A stretch of 64,000 nt of DNA from Clonostachys chloroleuca (Eukaryota; Ascomycota; Sordariomycetes; Hypocreales; Bionectriaceae), in the NCBI GenBank assembly GCA_037952775.1, contig JBANAY010000003.1, positions 23,746,001-23,810,000 on the forward strand, read 5' to 3'. The notes beneath the pieces were generated by a model. That model saw only the letters and a program-made list of their open reading frames with translations. It was not told the DNA's origin and searched no databases. Below, one piece after another: positions 31,351-42,053 of the stretch (its first letter is position 1; every line of letters starts with the position of its first letter). Made by a program: the position numbers and the translations under genes.

Positions 31351-33705
31351 ATGGCCGCCGCAGTACCTCAAACTCAGCAACAGCATGCTCCTGCTGCCAA
31401 CAATAACCCACCTGCTCCAACCGTCGAGGATGACGCTATGGACGAGGACAGCGACGACAGCAGCGACGACGACAACCATGCTGAAGACATACAGCTCTTG
31501 CGAGATCAAGTTAACCAGCTCAACGCGCACCTTGCGGACACTCGCCAAGAGTTGGCCAACGCAACAGCCCTCATGGCGCAGCAAGCCGCCATGCACGCCA
31601 ACCTCCAGGCTCAAGCCGCAACCGCCGTTCAAGGAAGAGAGCCAGGACAACTGCTCAAGCCACCACCACCCGAGATGTTCGATGGAACACAAGACCAACT
31701 CCAAGGATTCGTGACTCAACTTCAAGTATACTTCAACTACTTTCCCGTTACCCTTGGAACAGACGAGAGAAAAGTTACGTACGCCCACTCACGACTCAAG
31801 GGAGGCGCACTTAACTGGTTTGAACCCGTCATGAGGGAATACCTCAGCGGACGAGGGAATCAACGAACCATCAACATCATGACAAGCTTCGATTACTTTG
31901 TGGAAGTTCTTCAGCAAACCTTCGGAATCCAGGACGAGAAGCGCAAGGCAGAACACGAAATCAACCTGCTCTCTCAGAAAGGATCATGCACAACCTTCAG
32001 CACTAGGTACCTCCAGCTTTTGGCTAAAACTGGATGGGACGAAGGACAGGCCATGTCTCATTACTTCGACAGGCTAAAAGAAGAAGTGCAAAAAGAACTC
32101 TACAAGGAAGATCGGCCAGCAAGCATTCACGAATACGTGACTATGGCCATAAGGATCGATGACCGGCAGTACCAGTGGCGAACTCGCAACAAAAAGACAA
32201 ACTACTTTGCCAACACTGGGAGACCACGACAACAACGCACCACAGCCTCTGGGACACACGCAGGACCCATGGAGCTAGGAGCTGTGGAGAAACGTAAATG
32301 CTACAACTGCAACAAGGTTGGACACATTTCACCCCAATGTCCAGAACCTAAGAAAGACAAGAAGAAAGATTGGAAACCTGCCAAGGATGGCAAGAAGCAA
32401 TTGGGAGCAATTGGGAAAACCGATACCAAAGTCTTGGGAATGATGCACAAAATCGACCGAGAAGAAACTCCTACGACTATTGTGATTCCTAAGTACCCTC
32501 TAAGAGACGCACCCATTTTTCAAGAAGTACTGGAACCTGAGGAACGCGCAAAACTCAGTGTGGCCAGGAAACGACAAGAAGAAATCCAACAGATCTTCCA
32601 AGAGCTTAAGAAAAAGCTTGAACGAGGGGAACCGGTCCTAGGATTTGGACCACCCACCAAATACGAATATATGTTTTGCTATGCCAACGGAGTCATTCCA
32701 CGAAACTCCACTGAAAAAGAACAATACTGGCAGACAAGGATGGAAATCGAAGCCGAACACAACGAACTCCACGCATATCATCAAGAGAAGATGCGGGAAC
32801 AACATCCAGACGTATCAGAGGAACTGGTCATTTTTGGAAACAACACTATCAGTGCCATACGGCTCGGTAACGGCGCATATGAAATACCGACCTGCATGAA
32901 GACAACATGGACGCACGACCACCCTCTGGAATCATGGATGACCTGCTACAATAATCAGTGCCGAGTACATTGGACAGAAAAGGCCAAAAACGATTTCTTT
33001 CCATGCCCTAACGGAAGAATACCCGACAAATACACCGCAGAACAGACGCAACGATTCACGTACCGACGACAGGGTACAAAACAATATGCCATCTTTGAGG
33101 AAGACTTGGAAGAATACCCTGAAGAATGCACCTACGGCGAACTACCAGCAGAATTGTGTACTGAACCAAGGTGCAAGGTTCACAAAAAGGCCAAAATCGA
33201 ATTATGGCACAAGAACAAGGACCTCGAAGATCAAGCAACGGCTGAATGCAACAGTCGAATCGAACGATGCCGCAACTGGAAGTGCAGGAACCACCTGGAA
33301 GCCAAAACGATAGCGCTAGAACTGGCTAAGTACGGTGACGATGACACAACCCCTGCCAAGACACACCTCCAACAGCATCAGCAGTGGGAAGAAGAAATAA
33401 GACAACGCCGCGAACAAGGCGCGCCATCCCCAACGGATAGCGAAGAAAGCAGCGACACGGAGGAACAGGAAATCACCTCCACCGACGAAAAAGAATGGGA
33501 CAAAGCTCACTCTGACGATGGAATACCCACAATCATCAACGAACTAAATGATTGGAAGAGGAAATACAAACAATTTATCCCTGGCCACGCAGACGAGCCA
33601 AGAACCCTTGCGGATATCCTGAAATGGGTACCCAAGAACGAAGAAGAGCGAGAACAGCTCGAACAACGAGTCAACCAGGCAAAAAACGACACGAACCGTC
33701 TGTAA
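31351..33705 (+). CDS. gag: Retrotransposon Gag polyprotein
   Basis: A 784-aa capsid/nucleocapsid protein. The start at 31351 has a strong context (ATCATGGCC); the frame is open a little further upstream without an ATG. Order: an acidic N-terminus (EDSDDSSDDDN), a predicted coiled coil around residues 45-95, the retrotransposon Gag core (GGALNWFEPVMREYL), and a CCHC zinc knuckle CYNCNKVGHISPQC at residues 317-330. The protein then continues for about 450 more residues, unusually long. That tail contains three spaced C-x4-C-x2-H motifs at residues 532, 603 and 640 and two C-x-NG-x-IP segments, then an acidic linker (SEESSDTEEQE) and a charged coiled-coil-like end. The stop at 33703-33705 lies within the frameshift hairpin. 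Confidence 0.93.
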   Translation: MAAAVPQTQQQHAPAANNNPPAPTVEDDAMDEDSDDSSDDDNHAEDIQLLRDQVNQLNAHLADTRQELANATALMAQQAAMHANLQAQAATAVQGREPGQLLKPPPPEMFDGTQDQLQGFVTQLQVYFNYFPVTLGTDERKVTYAHSRLKGGALNWFEPVMREYLSGRGNQRTINIMTSFDYFVEVLQQTFGIQDEKRKAEHEINLLSQKGSCTTFSTRYLQLLAKTGWDEGQAMSHYFDRLKEEVQKELYKEDRPASIHEYVTMAIRIDDRQYQWRTRNKKTNYFANTGRPRQQRTTASGTHAGPMELGAVEKRKCYNCNKVGHISPQCPEPKKDKKKDWKPAKDGKKQLGAIGKTDTKVLGMMHKIDREETPTTIVIPKYPLRDAPIFQEVLEPEERAKLSVARKRQEEIQQIFQELKKKLERGEPVLGFGPPTKYEYMFCYANGVIPRNSTEKEQYWQTRMEIEAEHNELHAYHQEKMREQHPDVSEELVIFGNNTISAIRLGNGAYEIPTCMKTTWTHDHPLESWMTCYNNQCRVHWTEKAKNDFFPCPNGRIPDKYTAEQTQRFTYRRQGTKQYAIFEEDLEEYPEECTYGELPAELCTEPRCKVHKKAKIELWHKNKDLEDQATAECNSRIERCRNWKCRNHLEAKTIALELAKYGDDDTTPAKTHLQQHQQWEEEIRQRREQGAPSPTDSEESSDTEEQEITSTDEKEWDKAHSDDGIPTIINELNDWKRKYKQFIPGHADEPRTLADILKWVPKNEEEREQLEQRVNQAKNDTNRL

Positions 33706-33722
33706 CGGGGCTACAGCGCGGT
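33681..33722 (+). promoter_or_regulatory. Programmed -1 ribosomal frameshift signal (gag to pol)
   Basis: The slippery heptamer A AAA AAC (33681-33687) is in the gag frame as GCA AAA AAC. After a 7-nt spacer comes a hairpin: ACCG (33695-33698) pairs with CGGT (33719-33722), and CTGTA (33700-33704) pairs with TACAG (33712-33716). The gag stop codon is inside it. The pol frame is exactly -1 to gag, and slippage here continues into pol without a stop. All three canonical parts are present at standard spacing. Confidence 0.85.
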
Positions 33723-36700
33723 AAAATGATATTGAATCAGAAGACCCTAGGAGCTATAGAGGGAGGAAATTCAATCAATATCGTCACAGACATTGAGATC
33801 GAGGGACACCAGCTCACAGCATGGATAGACTGTGGAGCATCATGCAATTATATCTCACCAGCGGTGATTAACCGACTCCGCTTACCATGGAGGACAAAGA
33901 AGAAGTCCTATGATATTATAACTCCGGATGGAACGTCATTTGAGTACAACAACGGAATCATCGACTCTGAGACCGATCACCTCATAACCGAAATCCAAGG
34001 GAAAAAATTCGACGTCACATACGACTTAGTACCATTAAATTCCTATGACGTTATATTAGGATTACCATGGCTACGAGATGCGAACCCACTGATAGACTGG
34101 TTCACCGGCCGCATAGAGTGGAGGGACACTCTTACGAACCTATATCAGGATCAACGGAAATCGAAATTTCGTCAGACGTTAGAAGGACACGACGATTCCT
34201 CAACGACTGAAAGCACCACTATAAAAAACCAAAACAACGACTCGCAACAACAAGTGGATGCAGTGGTTACAGCCTTGACGGCACCACAACCTGGTACACC
34301 AAAAAATCTATCCCGCCAAGAATTACGACGAACAAAACGAATCTTGGGCCAGATACAAAAATTAGAACGACCCCCAGAAATAGATTTCATCGATTGGACA
34401 CGCATGACGAATCAACAAAAACACGACTACGACGTCAAGTTCAATCTATGGCACAAGCAAGCAAGAAAAGAACAACTACAAAAAGATGAAGAGGAACGCC
34501 TCAAAAGGGGAAGACTGGATCACATCCCGAAGGAATACCGGAAATACGACAAGCTATTTAAGGAAACCCTAGAAACCGGATTACCACAGCACAGCCAATG
34601 GGATCACGAAATCTCCATCATCGACGGAGGAGAACCAGCCTTCCACAAACTCTACAACCTCACGGAACCTCAGTTGCAAACGCTCCGCGAATACATTGAC
34701 GATATGTTAGCAAAAGGCTACATACGGTTGTCAACTTCATCCGCAGGATATCCTGTGATGTTTGTACCAAAAAAGAATGGTAAACTCCGTTTAGTTGTCG
34801 ACTATCGCCAGCTAAATAAGATCACGCGCAAAGACAGGACACCCTTACCGCTGATTACAGAACTCAGAGACCGGTTACAGGGCAAACAGTGGTTCACCGC
34901 ACTAGATCTGAAGGGAGCTTACAACTTGATACGAATAAAAGAAGGAGACGAATGGAAAACGGCATTTAGAACGAAGTTTGGCTTATACGAGTACCTTGTT
35001 ATGCCCTTCGGACTAACAAATGCACCTGCAACATTCCAACGAATGATCAATCAAGTACTCCGGGAGTATCTTGACATCTTCGTGGTTGTATATCTCGACG
35101 ACATTTTAATATTCTCAGACGACCTAGATACACACAAGGAACATGTGCACAAGGTCCTGAAGAAACTAGAAGATGCAAATCTCCTAGTAGAACCTGAAAA
35201 AAGTCAGTTTCATGTTAAGGAAGTCAACTTCTTAGGACACACCATTCGACCCAACGAAATACGAATGGAAAAAAGTAAAATCGCCGCAGTTTCCGAATGG
35301 GAGGAACCAACAAACGTCAAAGAAGTACAAGCCTTCCTCGGATTTGCCAATTACTACCGACGATTTATCAAAGACTACGGAAAGATCGCCGCGCCACTGC
35401 ACGATCTAACGAAGAAAGAAAAAGAATTTCGATGGAATTCAAAACATCAAGACGCATTCGACGACATCAAGAATTGTATAACCCATGAACCTGTACTACG
35501 GATGTTCGACCCAAACAAAGAAGTAGAACTCGAAACCGACGCTTCAGATTTTGCGATCGGCGCACAAGTCAGCCAAAGGGACGACGAAGGGAGACTACAC
35601 CCTGTAGCGTTCTACTCGAAGAAACTACACGGTGCAGAACTCAACTACCCCATCTATGACAAGGAATTTATGGCTATCATGCGCGCATTCGAAGAATTCG
35701 AACACTACTGCCTGGGAACACAACATAAGGTTAAGGTATACACGGACCATAAGAATATTCAGTATTTCGCCACAACTCAACAACTCAATGGACGACAAAT
35801 ACGCTACGCTGAATACTTATCCAAGTTCGACTACGAAATCATACATCGAAAAGGATCGGAAAACGGACGAGCCGATGCTCTCAGCCGGAAACCCGAGTAT
35901 GAACAAATAATCCCGAAAACCAACGGACAACTGTTCTCGACAAACGACAAAGGACATTTAGTACAACAAACTTTAGGCGCCATGCTAAAAGAAACAGCAC
36001 ACGCTAAAATACAGATGGAAGCCATGCCAGACATGAAAACACTGCAGCAAGACGCAAGAATGGCACTCATCAAAGAAATTCACGAGCACCCGCTCTCAGG
36101 ACATCAAGGAGTCAAGAAAACATTCGACAGGATAAGACAACATCATGATTACCCTGGTCTACGAAAGGACGTACAAACTGTGGTTTCAGAATGTGACACT
36201 TGCGCACGAATTAAATCCGCAAGACACAAACCATACGGAGAACTTAAACCAGTCTCAGTACCAAAACGACCATGGCAATCAATATCCTTCGACCATATTG
36301 TCAAGCTACCATTATCAACAGAACCTATGACAGGAGTACAATACGACAGTATCTTAGTCGTTATCGACAGACTCACGAAGTATGGACATTTCATTCCATA
36401 CAAAGAAGCAAGTTCCGCAGAAGATCTTGCATATCAATTCCTACGACATGTGGTTAGTCACCACGGATTACCTGAAGAAATAATCTCAGACAGAGGAACG
36501 ACTTTTGCCTCTAAATTTTGGCAATCCCTTATGGCACAAATGGGTACCAAGCATAAGCTTTCGACAGCTTACCACCCCCAGAGCAATGGACAAACGGAAC
36601 GTTTGAACCAAACATTGGAACAATACTTACGAGCATACGTCAATTATGAACAAGACAATTGGGTACAACTGTTGCCTACGGCTCAGATCGCGTACAACAG

Positions 36701-37424
36701 TTCAGTACAAGAATCTACTCAGCTTACGCCTATGTATGCAAACTACGGTTATGAACCGGAATTCCAGAACCGACAAACGCTCGATGGACCAGATGCACCC
36801 GCCGCCATACTCACAAAAGAAACATTACACTCGTTACACGCAGAAATGAAAACAGAATTGGAGTTCATCCAAGAAAGAATGAAAAAATACTACGATAAAA
36901 CAAGATTGAAGGGACCAATCTTGAAGGAGGGAGACAAAGTCTACCTACTCCGCAAAAACATCACGACAACACGACCAAGTGATAAATTGGACTACAAAAA
37001 ACTTGGACCATTCAAAATCAAGGACAAAAAATCAGACACCAACTACGAACTATCACTACCGGATACAATGCACATCCACCCAGTTTTTCATATCTCATTA
37101 CTCGAAAAAGCACCAGAAAACGCTCCAGATCAAGACCATCCCATTGAGGTCTATGAAGAAGAATACGAGCCAGAAAAAATACTAAAGAAAGAAGTCAGAA
37201 ATGGACAAACATTTTACTTCATCAAATGGAAGGGGTATACCGACAATGACAATACCTGGGAACCTGCTAGGCACCTGAAGAACTGCCAGAAGCTTGTCCG
37301 ACAGTATCACCAGGCCCAGAAACGCCCATCCCAACAAACCAAGAAGGGGAAAGCTCCACGCCCTCTTGAAGAAACACCGGATCAATCTCGATCTCCGAGA
37401 AAACGGGCTCGGAAGAAGGAGTAA
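33685..37424 (+). CDS. pol: Retrotransposon Pol (protease, RT, RNase H, integrase, chromodomain)
   Basis: Pol is read by -1 frameshift from gag. The pol frame is open from 33552, and the first in-frame ATG is at 33726, 21 nt past the gag stop, so reinitiation is an alternative. Aspartic protease: IDCGAS, Asp codon 33828, with Cys where Ser or Thr is usual. Reverse transcriptase: VPKKNGKLRLVVDYR and YLDDILIFS at 35091. RNase H: LETDASDFAIG and TDHKNIQYF. Integrase: an N-terminal HHCC finger ending CDTCARIK near 36,190, then the D,D,E core with DRGTTFASKFW and YHPQSNGQTERLNQ. A chromodomain, EYEPEKILKKEVRNGQ followed by FIKWKGYTDNDNTWEP, lies at about 37,150-37,320 and should direct insertion to heterochromatin. 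A basic tail ends the protein at 37424. No internal stop. Confidence 0.94.
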
Positions 37425-37893
37425 TCACCGAAGAAGAAGCCGCCTTGCGGGCTGCCTCCTCTGCCTCCTCACGTTCCACCCGCTCCAATTCCTCGACACT
37501 GTCGATACCACGAGACACCGCTCGCATCATCTTATCGAGCCACATTTTCTTTTGTTTACGCAAACGCCGCACTTTGGCACTTGCGCGCTCCAATTCTTCC
37601 TCTGCCGCGTCCAGCTCCTCTTCGGCCCGCTGATGATGAACCCCAATACGGCGAATCTGCTGCGCAGATAACCCCTGAATGTCACAGCGCGATTGACCGT
37701 GCGACACGCATTCCACACAACGAGAAGAATCCGAAGGAGACGCCTGACAAGAGCGCTTGCCACGGCCCTCGCAGTAGGAACACACTGGCATGACGGAAGG
37801 ATTGTTCAGAATGGTAAAAAGAAGAGCGTTCCTACGAATTGTGGACGACTCAGTTCTTGACGCTTTCGATTTTGAAATACGACTAGACGACAT
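37267..37893 (-). CDS. Antisense ORF in retrotransposon: Cys-rich finger plus coiled-coil protein
   Basis: A 208-aa frame on the strand opposite gag-pol. It begins 98 bp inside the 3' LTR and overlaps the last 158 nt of pol. A basic Ser-rich N-terminus precedes six cysteines at residues 38, 41, 49, 59, 62 and 70, spaced C-x2-C-x7-C-x9-C-x2-C-x7-C, similar to a binuclear zinc cluster. A heptad-like charged coiled coil follows, about residues 78-150 (AEEELDAAEEELERA, LRKQKKMW, VEELERVEREEAEEAA), then an acidic Ser-rich tail. The 470 bp between pol and the purine tract has no other purpose I can see. I recall similar uncharacterised proteins in many ascomycete annotations. Expression would need an antisense promoter in or next to the 3' LTR. 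A chance ORF is possible but unlikely given the ordered motifs. Confidence 0.7.
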   Translation of the reverse strand: MSSSRISKSKASRTESSTIRRNALLFTILNNPSVMPVCSYCEGRGKRSCQASPSDSSRCVECVSHGQSRCDIQGLSAQQIRRIGVHHQRAEEELDAAEEELERASAKVRRLRKQKKMWLDKMMRAVSRGIDSVEELERVEREEAEEAARKAASSSVITPSSEPVFSEIEIDPVFLQEGVELSPSWFVGMGVSGPGDTVGQASGSSSGA

Positions 37894-37975
37894 GGTGTTA
37901 GCATGAATGATGAAGGAAGGAAGTTGGGCAACGCACCAACTAGGCCGCTGAATATGGTCTTGGGGACAAAACCAA

Positions 37976-37990
37976 CGAGAGGGGGCATCA
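37976..37990 (+). other. Polypurine tract upstream of 3' LTR
   Basis: ACGAGAGGGGGCATCA ends directly at the 3' LTR; the GAGAGGGGG core is the expected primer for plus-strand DNA synthesis. The CATCA between core and LTR is slightly unusual, since tracts usually abut the LTR. Confidence 0.6.
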
Positions 37991-38369
37991 TGTTACGAAC
38001 AACCCCTGCGTCACCCAACCGGACCACCCTTAGTCATCACGCGTGGTCACGTGCAGCCAAAACGATATGGTTGATATCCCACATATCAACCATAACGCCA
38101 GTCGATCATCAACGATATGGACCATATCGTACATATCACCCTAGTATATATACACATTCATTTCACTAGATAGAACACTCTTTCAGACAGTTATCAATAA
38201 CATCGTCTACGCATCTATTGTTACTAGCTCCACAATACTCGCACATTGACAGTGACTAGCATTGCACAGCCTAAGACAACCTGATCGCGCCACTCAGAAC
38301 AACGCTCTGATTGGTTTAACCCCGACCTACCCTAGACCCCCGTCCAGTGTAAGTCATCCAACCGTCACA
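37991..38369 (+). repeat. 3' LTR
   Basis: 379 bp, same length as and, as far as read, identical to the 5' LTR. It is followed directly by the target duplication ATTAG. On its inner side the antisense ORF starts 98 bp away, so this LTR may also drive antisense transcription. Confidence 0.95.
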
Positions 38370-38374
38370 ATTAG

Positions 38375-39579
38375 ATCTCTTAGTTTATTAAATACTAATT
38401 ACTATTTAAGATAGTTCTATTTTATAAATATAACTATTAGAGAACTTTATATAAAGATCTCTAGATTATCTAATTATAGTTTAATCTTATATAGAATATA
38501 ATAGCTAAGTATAATATCTTTAATAAGAATATTTATAATTTTAATAAAATTAGTTTTCTAATAAACTAGATTAGTACTTATATTATAATTATATATTATA
38601 ATTATATACTATAATTAAGTAGTAAGATCTAAATTAATATAGCTTAATAATTAGAAATAGATTTTTTTAATCTAGATAATTAATATAGCTAGCTAGATAA
38701 TTCTACTATTTCTAATAGTAAAAAGCTAATATTACTTCTTATTCTAAATTTAAAATTCTAATTTACTATCTAACTAGAGGATTTCTATTAGTAAAAATAA
38801 CTAGATCTTAAATATAATTACTATAGATTAGATTAAATATTTTAATAAAAATAGTTAAGCTAAAACTAAAAGTAAATATTATTTTCTTATACTAGATAGT
38901 TATAAGAGTTATTATTTAATAGAGTTTAAAGAATACTATAAGGAGAATAATATTATTACTTTCTATATATTTTCTTATTCTTTTTATCTACTCTAGCTAC
39001 TAGATATTAATAATTTTAATTTATTAAAAAAATATATATAGCTAATAAATTAAGTATTTAATAAAGATCTAGATTATCTATATTATAAAGAAAGACTTCT
39101 TCTTAGTATTTATAATTGTATTTAATATCTCTTTTACTAAAGAAAATATACTAAAAGTATTATAAAGAGCTAGATTTATCTCTCTAAACCTAGAGAGTAT
39201 AATTTTAAAACTAGATATATAAATAAGTATATTAATATTATTAAAATTATTCTTTAAACTATTTATTATTTAGTAATTAAAAATTCTAATTAATCTATTA
39301 AAAATAACTTTATAATCTAAATATCTTAAGAGATAAATATAATACTATTAGAGTAACTCTCTAAATCTAATTATTAAAGATATTAAGTAGATTATAAAGA
39401 GTATATAGTAAGTTATATATAAGCTTATATTTTTAAAGGGAAAGATATCTAAGCTTAAGAAAATAAAAAAATAATAAAATAAATACTAAAGAATTAAAAA
39501 GTTATATTTATATAAAGAAAGCTCTTTTAGTATATAGGAATTATAGAATCTTATAGCTAAAAAAGATATAAATAATAAA
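38375..39579. repeat. RIP-mutated AT-rich repeat DNA
   Basis: Continuation of the mutated DNA interrupted by the retrotransposon. Stops in all frames, CA/TG nearly absent, no feature recognised. Confidence 0.8.
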
Positions 39580-40488
39580 TGTTGAATTGAGAGACTATAG
39601 CCACTATAAGTTAGTGACCGTATCGCTATAAGTTAGCGGTTGCAACCACTAACTTCTAGCGGTCGCAACTACTAACCTCTAGCGGTTGCAACCACTAACT
39701 GTTAGCGATCGCAGCTATTAACGGTTACCGATCGCTATCCCCTGTAACAGCTGGCTAATAGCGATTGAGATCGCTATCCGATAGCGATTACGATCACTAG
39801 CCAATAGCGGTTGCAGCTACTGTGGGTCAGTAGCTACAGGCCGCTATAACCGCTACGGCTTAGCGGGCTCCAGTTCCTCTTTAGGGCTAGGAGCGTTAGC
39901 AGCGTTATTTATAGGTTATTAGGCTATATTAGCCTAAATAAGGGTCTAGAAAATTCAGGAAAAAACTGAGTAACTTCTAGTGCTCTAACCTATACCTAAG
40001 CTACCCTATAACTAACCTACCCTAGACTAGACCTTAGATCTTAGATATCTCTTTCAGCTTTAAAGATAAGATATCTAATATCTATACTTAACTGATCAGA
40101 AAGACTAGCTCTTTCAGATAAAAGTGGGTCTTAAAAAAGGTATATATATCGGTCGAAGGTTTTGGTAGTTATAAGTTGATTTTTTAGATTTCCTATAGTA
40201 ATGAATTTTACGGAAAATCAAAAGTGGCCCGGGAAGCTGCTGTAGTGGGTTTTAGAGTAGTTTTTAGTTGGTAGACCTATAAGAGAAATTGGTATACTTT
40301 TCCGGTTCCTCTCACTAAAATAAGATTCTTTTGCACTATAAAATGCACTATAAACCGACTTTTTAGTGTAAAATTTGACTAAGTTATACAGGAGTGTTCA
40401 CTATAAGTTAGAAGCTAAATTTTCCGCTGCTGCTAGTTATAGCGGTCTCAAGGCCTAATACACCTTGTAGGCCACTGTAATTTCAACA
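39580..40488 (+). repeat. 909-bp dispersed repeat, copy A (palindromic iterons)
   Basis: Starts TGTTGAATTGAG and ends AATTTCAACA, so the termini form a 7-bp inverted repeat TGTTGAA/TTCAACA. The second copy, in inverted orientation at 62585-63493, is also exactly 909 bp and differs at roughly a dozen or more sites, mostly transitions. Between about 39,610 and 39,825 there is a run of imperfect palindromes of the type TAGCGGTTGCAACCACTA, with starts at 39634, 39657, 39680 and 39703 and again at 39759, 39782 and 39805, a 23-bp period. No ORF. No target duplication is seen around this copy. It could be a solo LTR of an unknown family or a non-autonomous DNA element. Confidence 0.85.
39612..39825. 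repeat. 23-bp-phased imperfect palindrome array
   Basis: At least seven units fit TAGCGRTYGCARCYRCTA, each nearly self-complementary and spaced 23 bp within two runs. The regular phase of about two helical turns suggests cooperative protein binding. The array recurs in copy B at about 63,250-63,462. Confidence 0.75.
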
Positions 40489-41396
40489 AGTATTATCTTT
40501 ATATTTATTAAGCTCTATAGCTTAGAATGTATAGGCTATTTTTAGGAAGATATTTTTTCTAGCTATATTAATATATAATAATAATATAAAAAATATTTCT
40601 AGAAAATATAAAGCTTTAGAGTAAGAATTATATATTTTAATAATAAAAAGATTAGGAAAAGTAATCTATATATTAGTTTAATCTATATACTAGTAGATTA
40701 TATTAATATAATTTCTCTAAACTTAATAATATAGTTTAAAATAGCTTCTATTTATTAAAGATTCTTAAGTTTCTTTATAGTTTATTATTTATAATTAATC
40801 TTACTAAAGATTTATATAAATATAATAATAAAATTATTATAATTAGTAAAAATATTAATTATTATTTAATCTTTATCTTCTAGTTTAGTTTTATTTTTAT
40901 ATTAATTATAAAGAAATATCTAGAATTATTATTCTATAGTATTAATAAAATATATTTATTAGAAAGCTTTTCTAAAGTATATACTATAGAGTAGATAGAT
41001 TAAAAGTAATTAATTAAGTTACTATCCTAGCTACAGAAGTAAACCGGTTATAAATAAAGTTCTAGAGTAGTCCTGACTAAGTAAACTGCTCTGCTTCTGG
41101 CTTCTAGCCAGTAACTGCTAGTCAGTAGTATTTAGTATACTAATAATATTTCTATAAATCTATTTTTTTTTAAAAAAAAATTTTTATTAAAAAAAAACTT
41201 AAAATAGATTTAGAATTAGATTTTAAATTTATTTAATTTTTAAATATTTCTAAAAAATAGTTCTAATAATATTAACTAAAAAATTTCTTTCTAATCTTTC
41301 TAATTTTTTTTAAGGTTTTTAATATATAATATAAGTTATTTAATAATCTACTAGATAGTTAATATCTTTAGAATATTATTCTATTAAACTAGAGTT
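40489..41396. repeat. RIP-mutated AT-rich DNA
   Basis: A+T-rich with few CA/TG. A run of T then A (41,160-41,210) can form a long weak hairpin. No gene. Confidence 0.75.
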
Positions 41397-41696
41397 TCTA
41401 AAGTAACCGATAGCACGAGGCCACATTCTCCTATTGAAACGTCTATCCATGTCTTTTGACCTTGACCAGCGAGGGAGCGAAATTGCGTTTGTACATCGCG
41501 GGCTACCCTATATCCATACACCCGCGGATGCTTTATCTGAACCAGTCGGCAATTCCTTCTCCACGCATGGGTTGGATTGCTAGAATCAGAAGAGTTTCTT
41601 TCCTTGGTGATACTAAAAAGGATAAAATCAAAAAGATATTTTATTATTATTATTATTATATAATTAAAATAAAATAATTAGCTAAATAAAAGTTAT
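41397..41696. other. Small non-mutated island without recognised gene
   Basis: About 230 bp of normal base composition (41,400-41,630) inside AT-rich DNA, followed by TTATTATTATTATTATTATA. A 73-codon frame here ends in poly-Tyr from the repeat and is not credible. Confidence 0.5.
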
Positions 41697-42053
41697 TAAT
41701 ATATAATAATTAGATAACTTATACTAAATAGAAGTCTAAAGTAGATTAAAATATAACTAGTTAGAATATTATTCTAAATAGTATAATTAAATTATTATTT
41801 AGCTATATAATATAAATTACTATATAATATATAAATATTATAGAGCTAGTTCTAATAAAGATATAGATAATTATATTAATAACTATCTAAAGAAATATTT
41901 ATCTAATAAGATAAATATATATATATACTAAGAGCTTATACTAGCTTATTAATAATCTAGAGTAAGTTTAATTATAGATTATAAAGGCTTATTAATAATC
42001 TAAAGTAATCTATCTATTATTAATAGAAAAAATAGAGTATACTATATAACTCT
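41697..42053 (-). repeat. RIP-decayed LTR relict, family of the 63.6-kb LTR
   Basis: Aligns by eye along its length with the minus-strand LTR at 63632-64000 once C-to-T and G-to-A changes are allowed. For example, ACTATCTAAAGAAATATTTATCTA corresponds to the ACTGTCTGAAAAAGTATTCTATCTA block. Both ends have decayed. Confidence 0.7.

Larger units (their letters stand above)
30902..38374 (+). mobile_element. Intact Ty3/gypsy chromovirus LTR retrotransposon with target-site duplication
   Basis: The element spans 30907-38369 (7,463 bp), flanked by the 5-bp duplication ATTAG (30902-30906 and 38370-38374). The two 379-bp LTRs have TG...CA ends and read identical by eye. Gag and Pol are fully open and Pol ends in a chromodomain. 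A purine tract precedes the 3' LTR. A third, antisense ORF lies between Pol and the 3' LTR. Identical LTRs, perfect target duplication and absence of RIP in an otherwise RIP-saturated region indicate recent insertion and possible current activity. I did not recognise a standard tRNA primer-binding site after 31285. Confidence 0.95.

Noticed and set aside
31270..31788. 172-codon antisense ORF over the start of gag
   Set aside because: Looks like a shadow of the gag frame: hydrophobic low-complexity runs, no ordered motifs, unlike the antisense ORF at 37.3-37.9 kb.
41456..41677. 73-codon ORF at 41.5 kb
   Set aside because: Ends in poly-Tyr encoded by a TTA repeat and has no start context or homologous feature.
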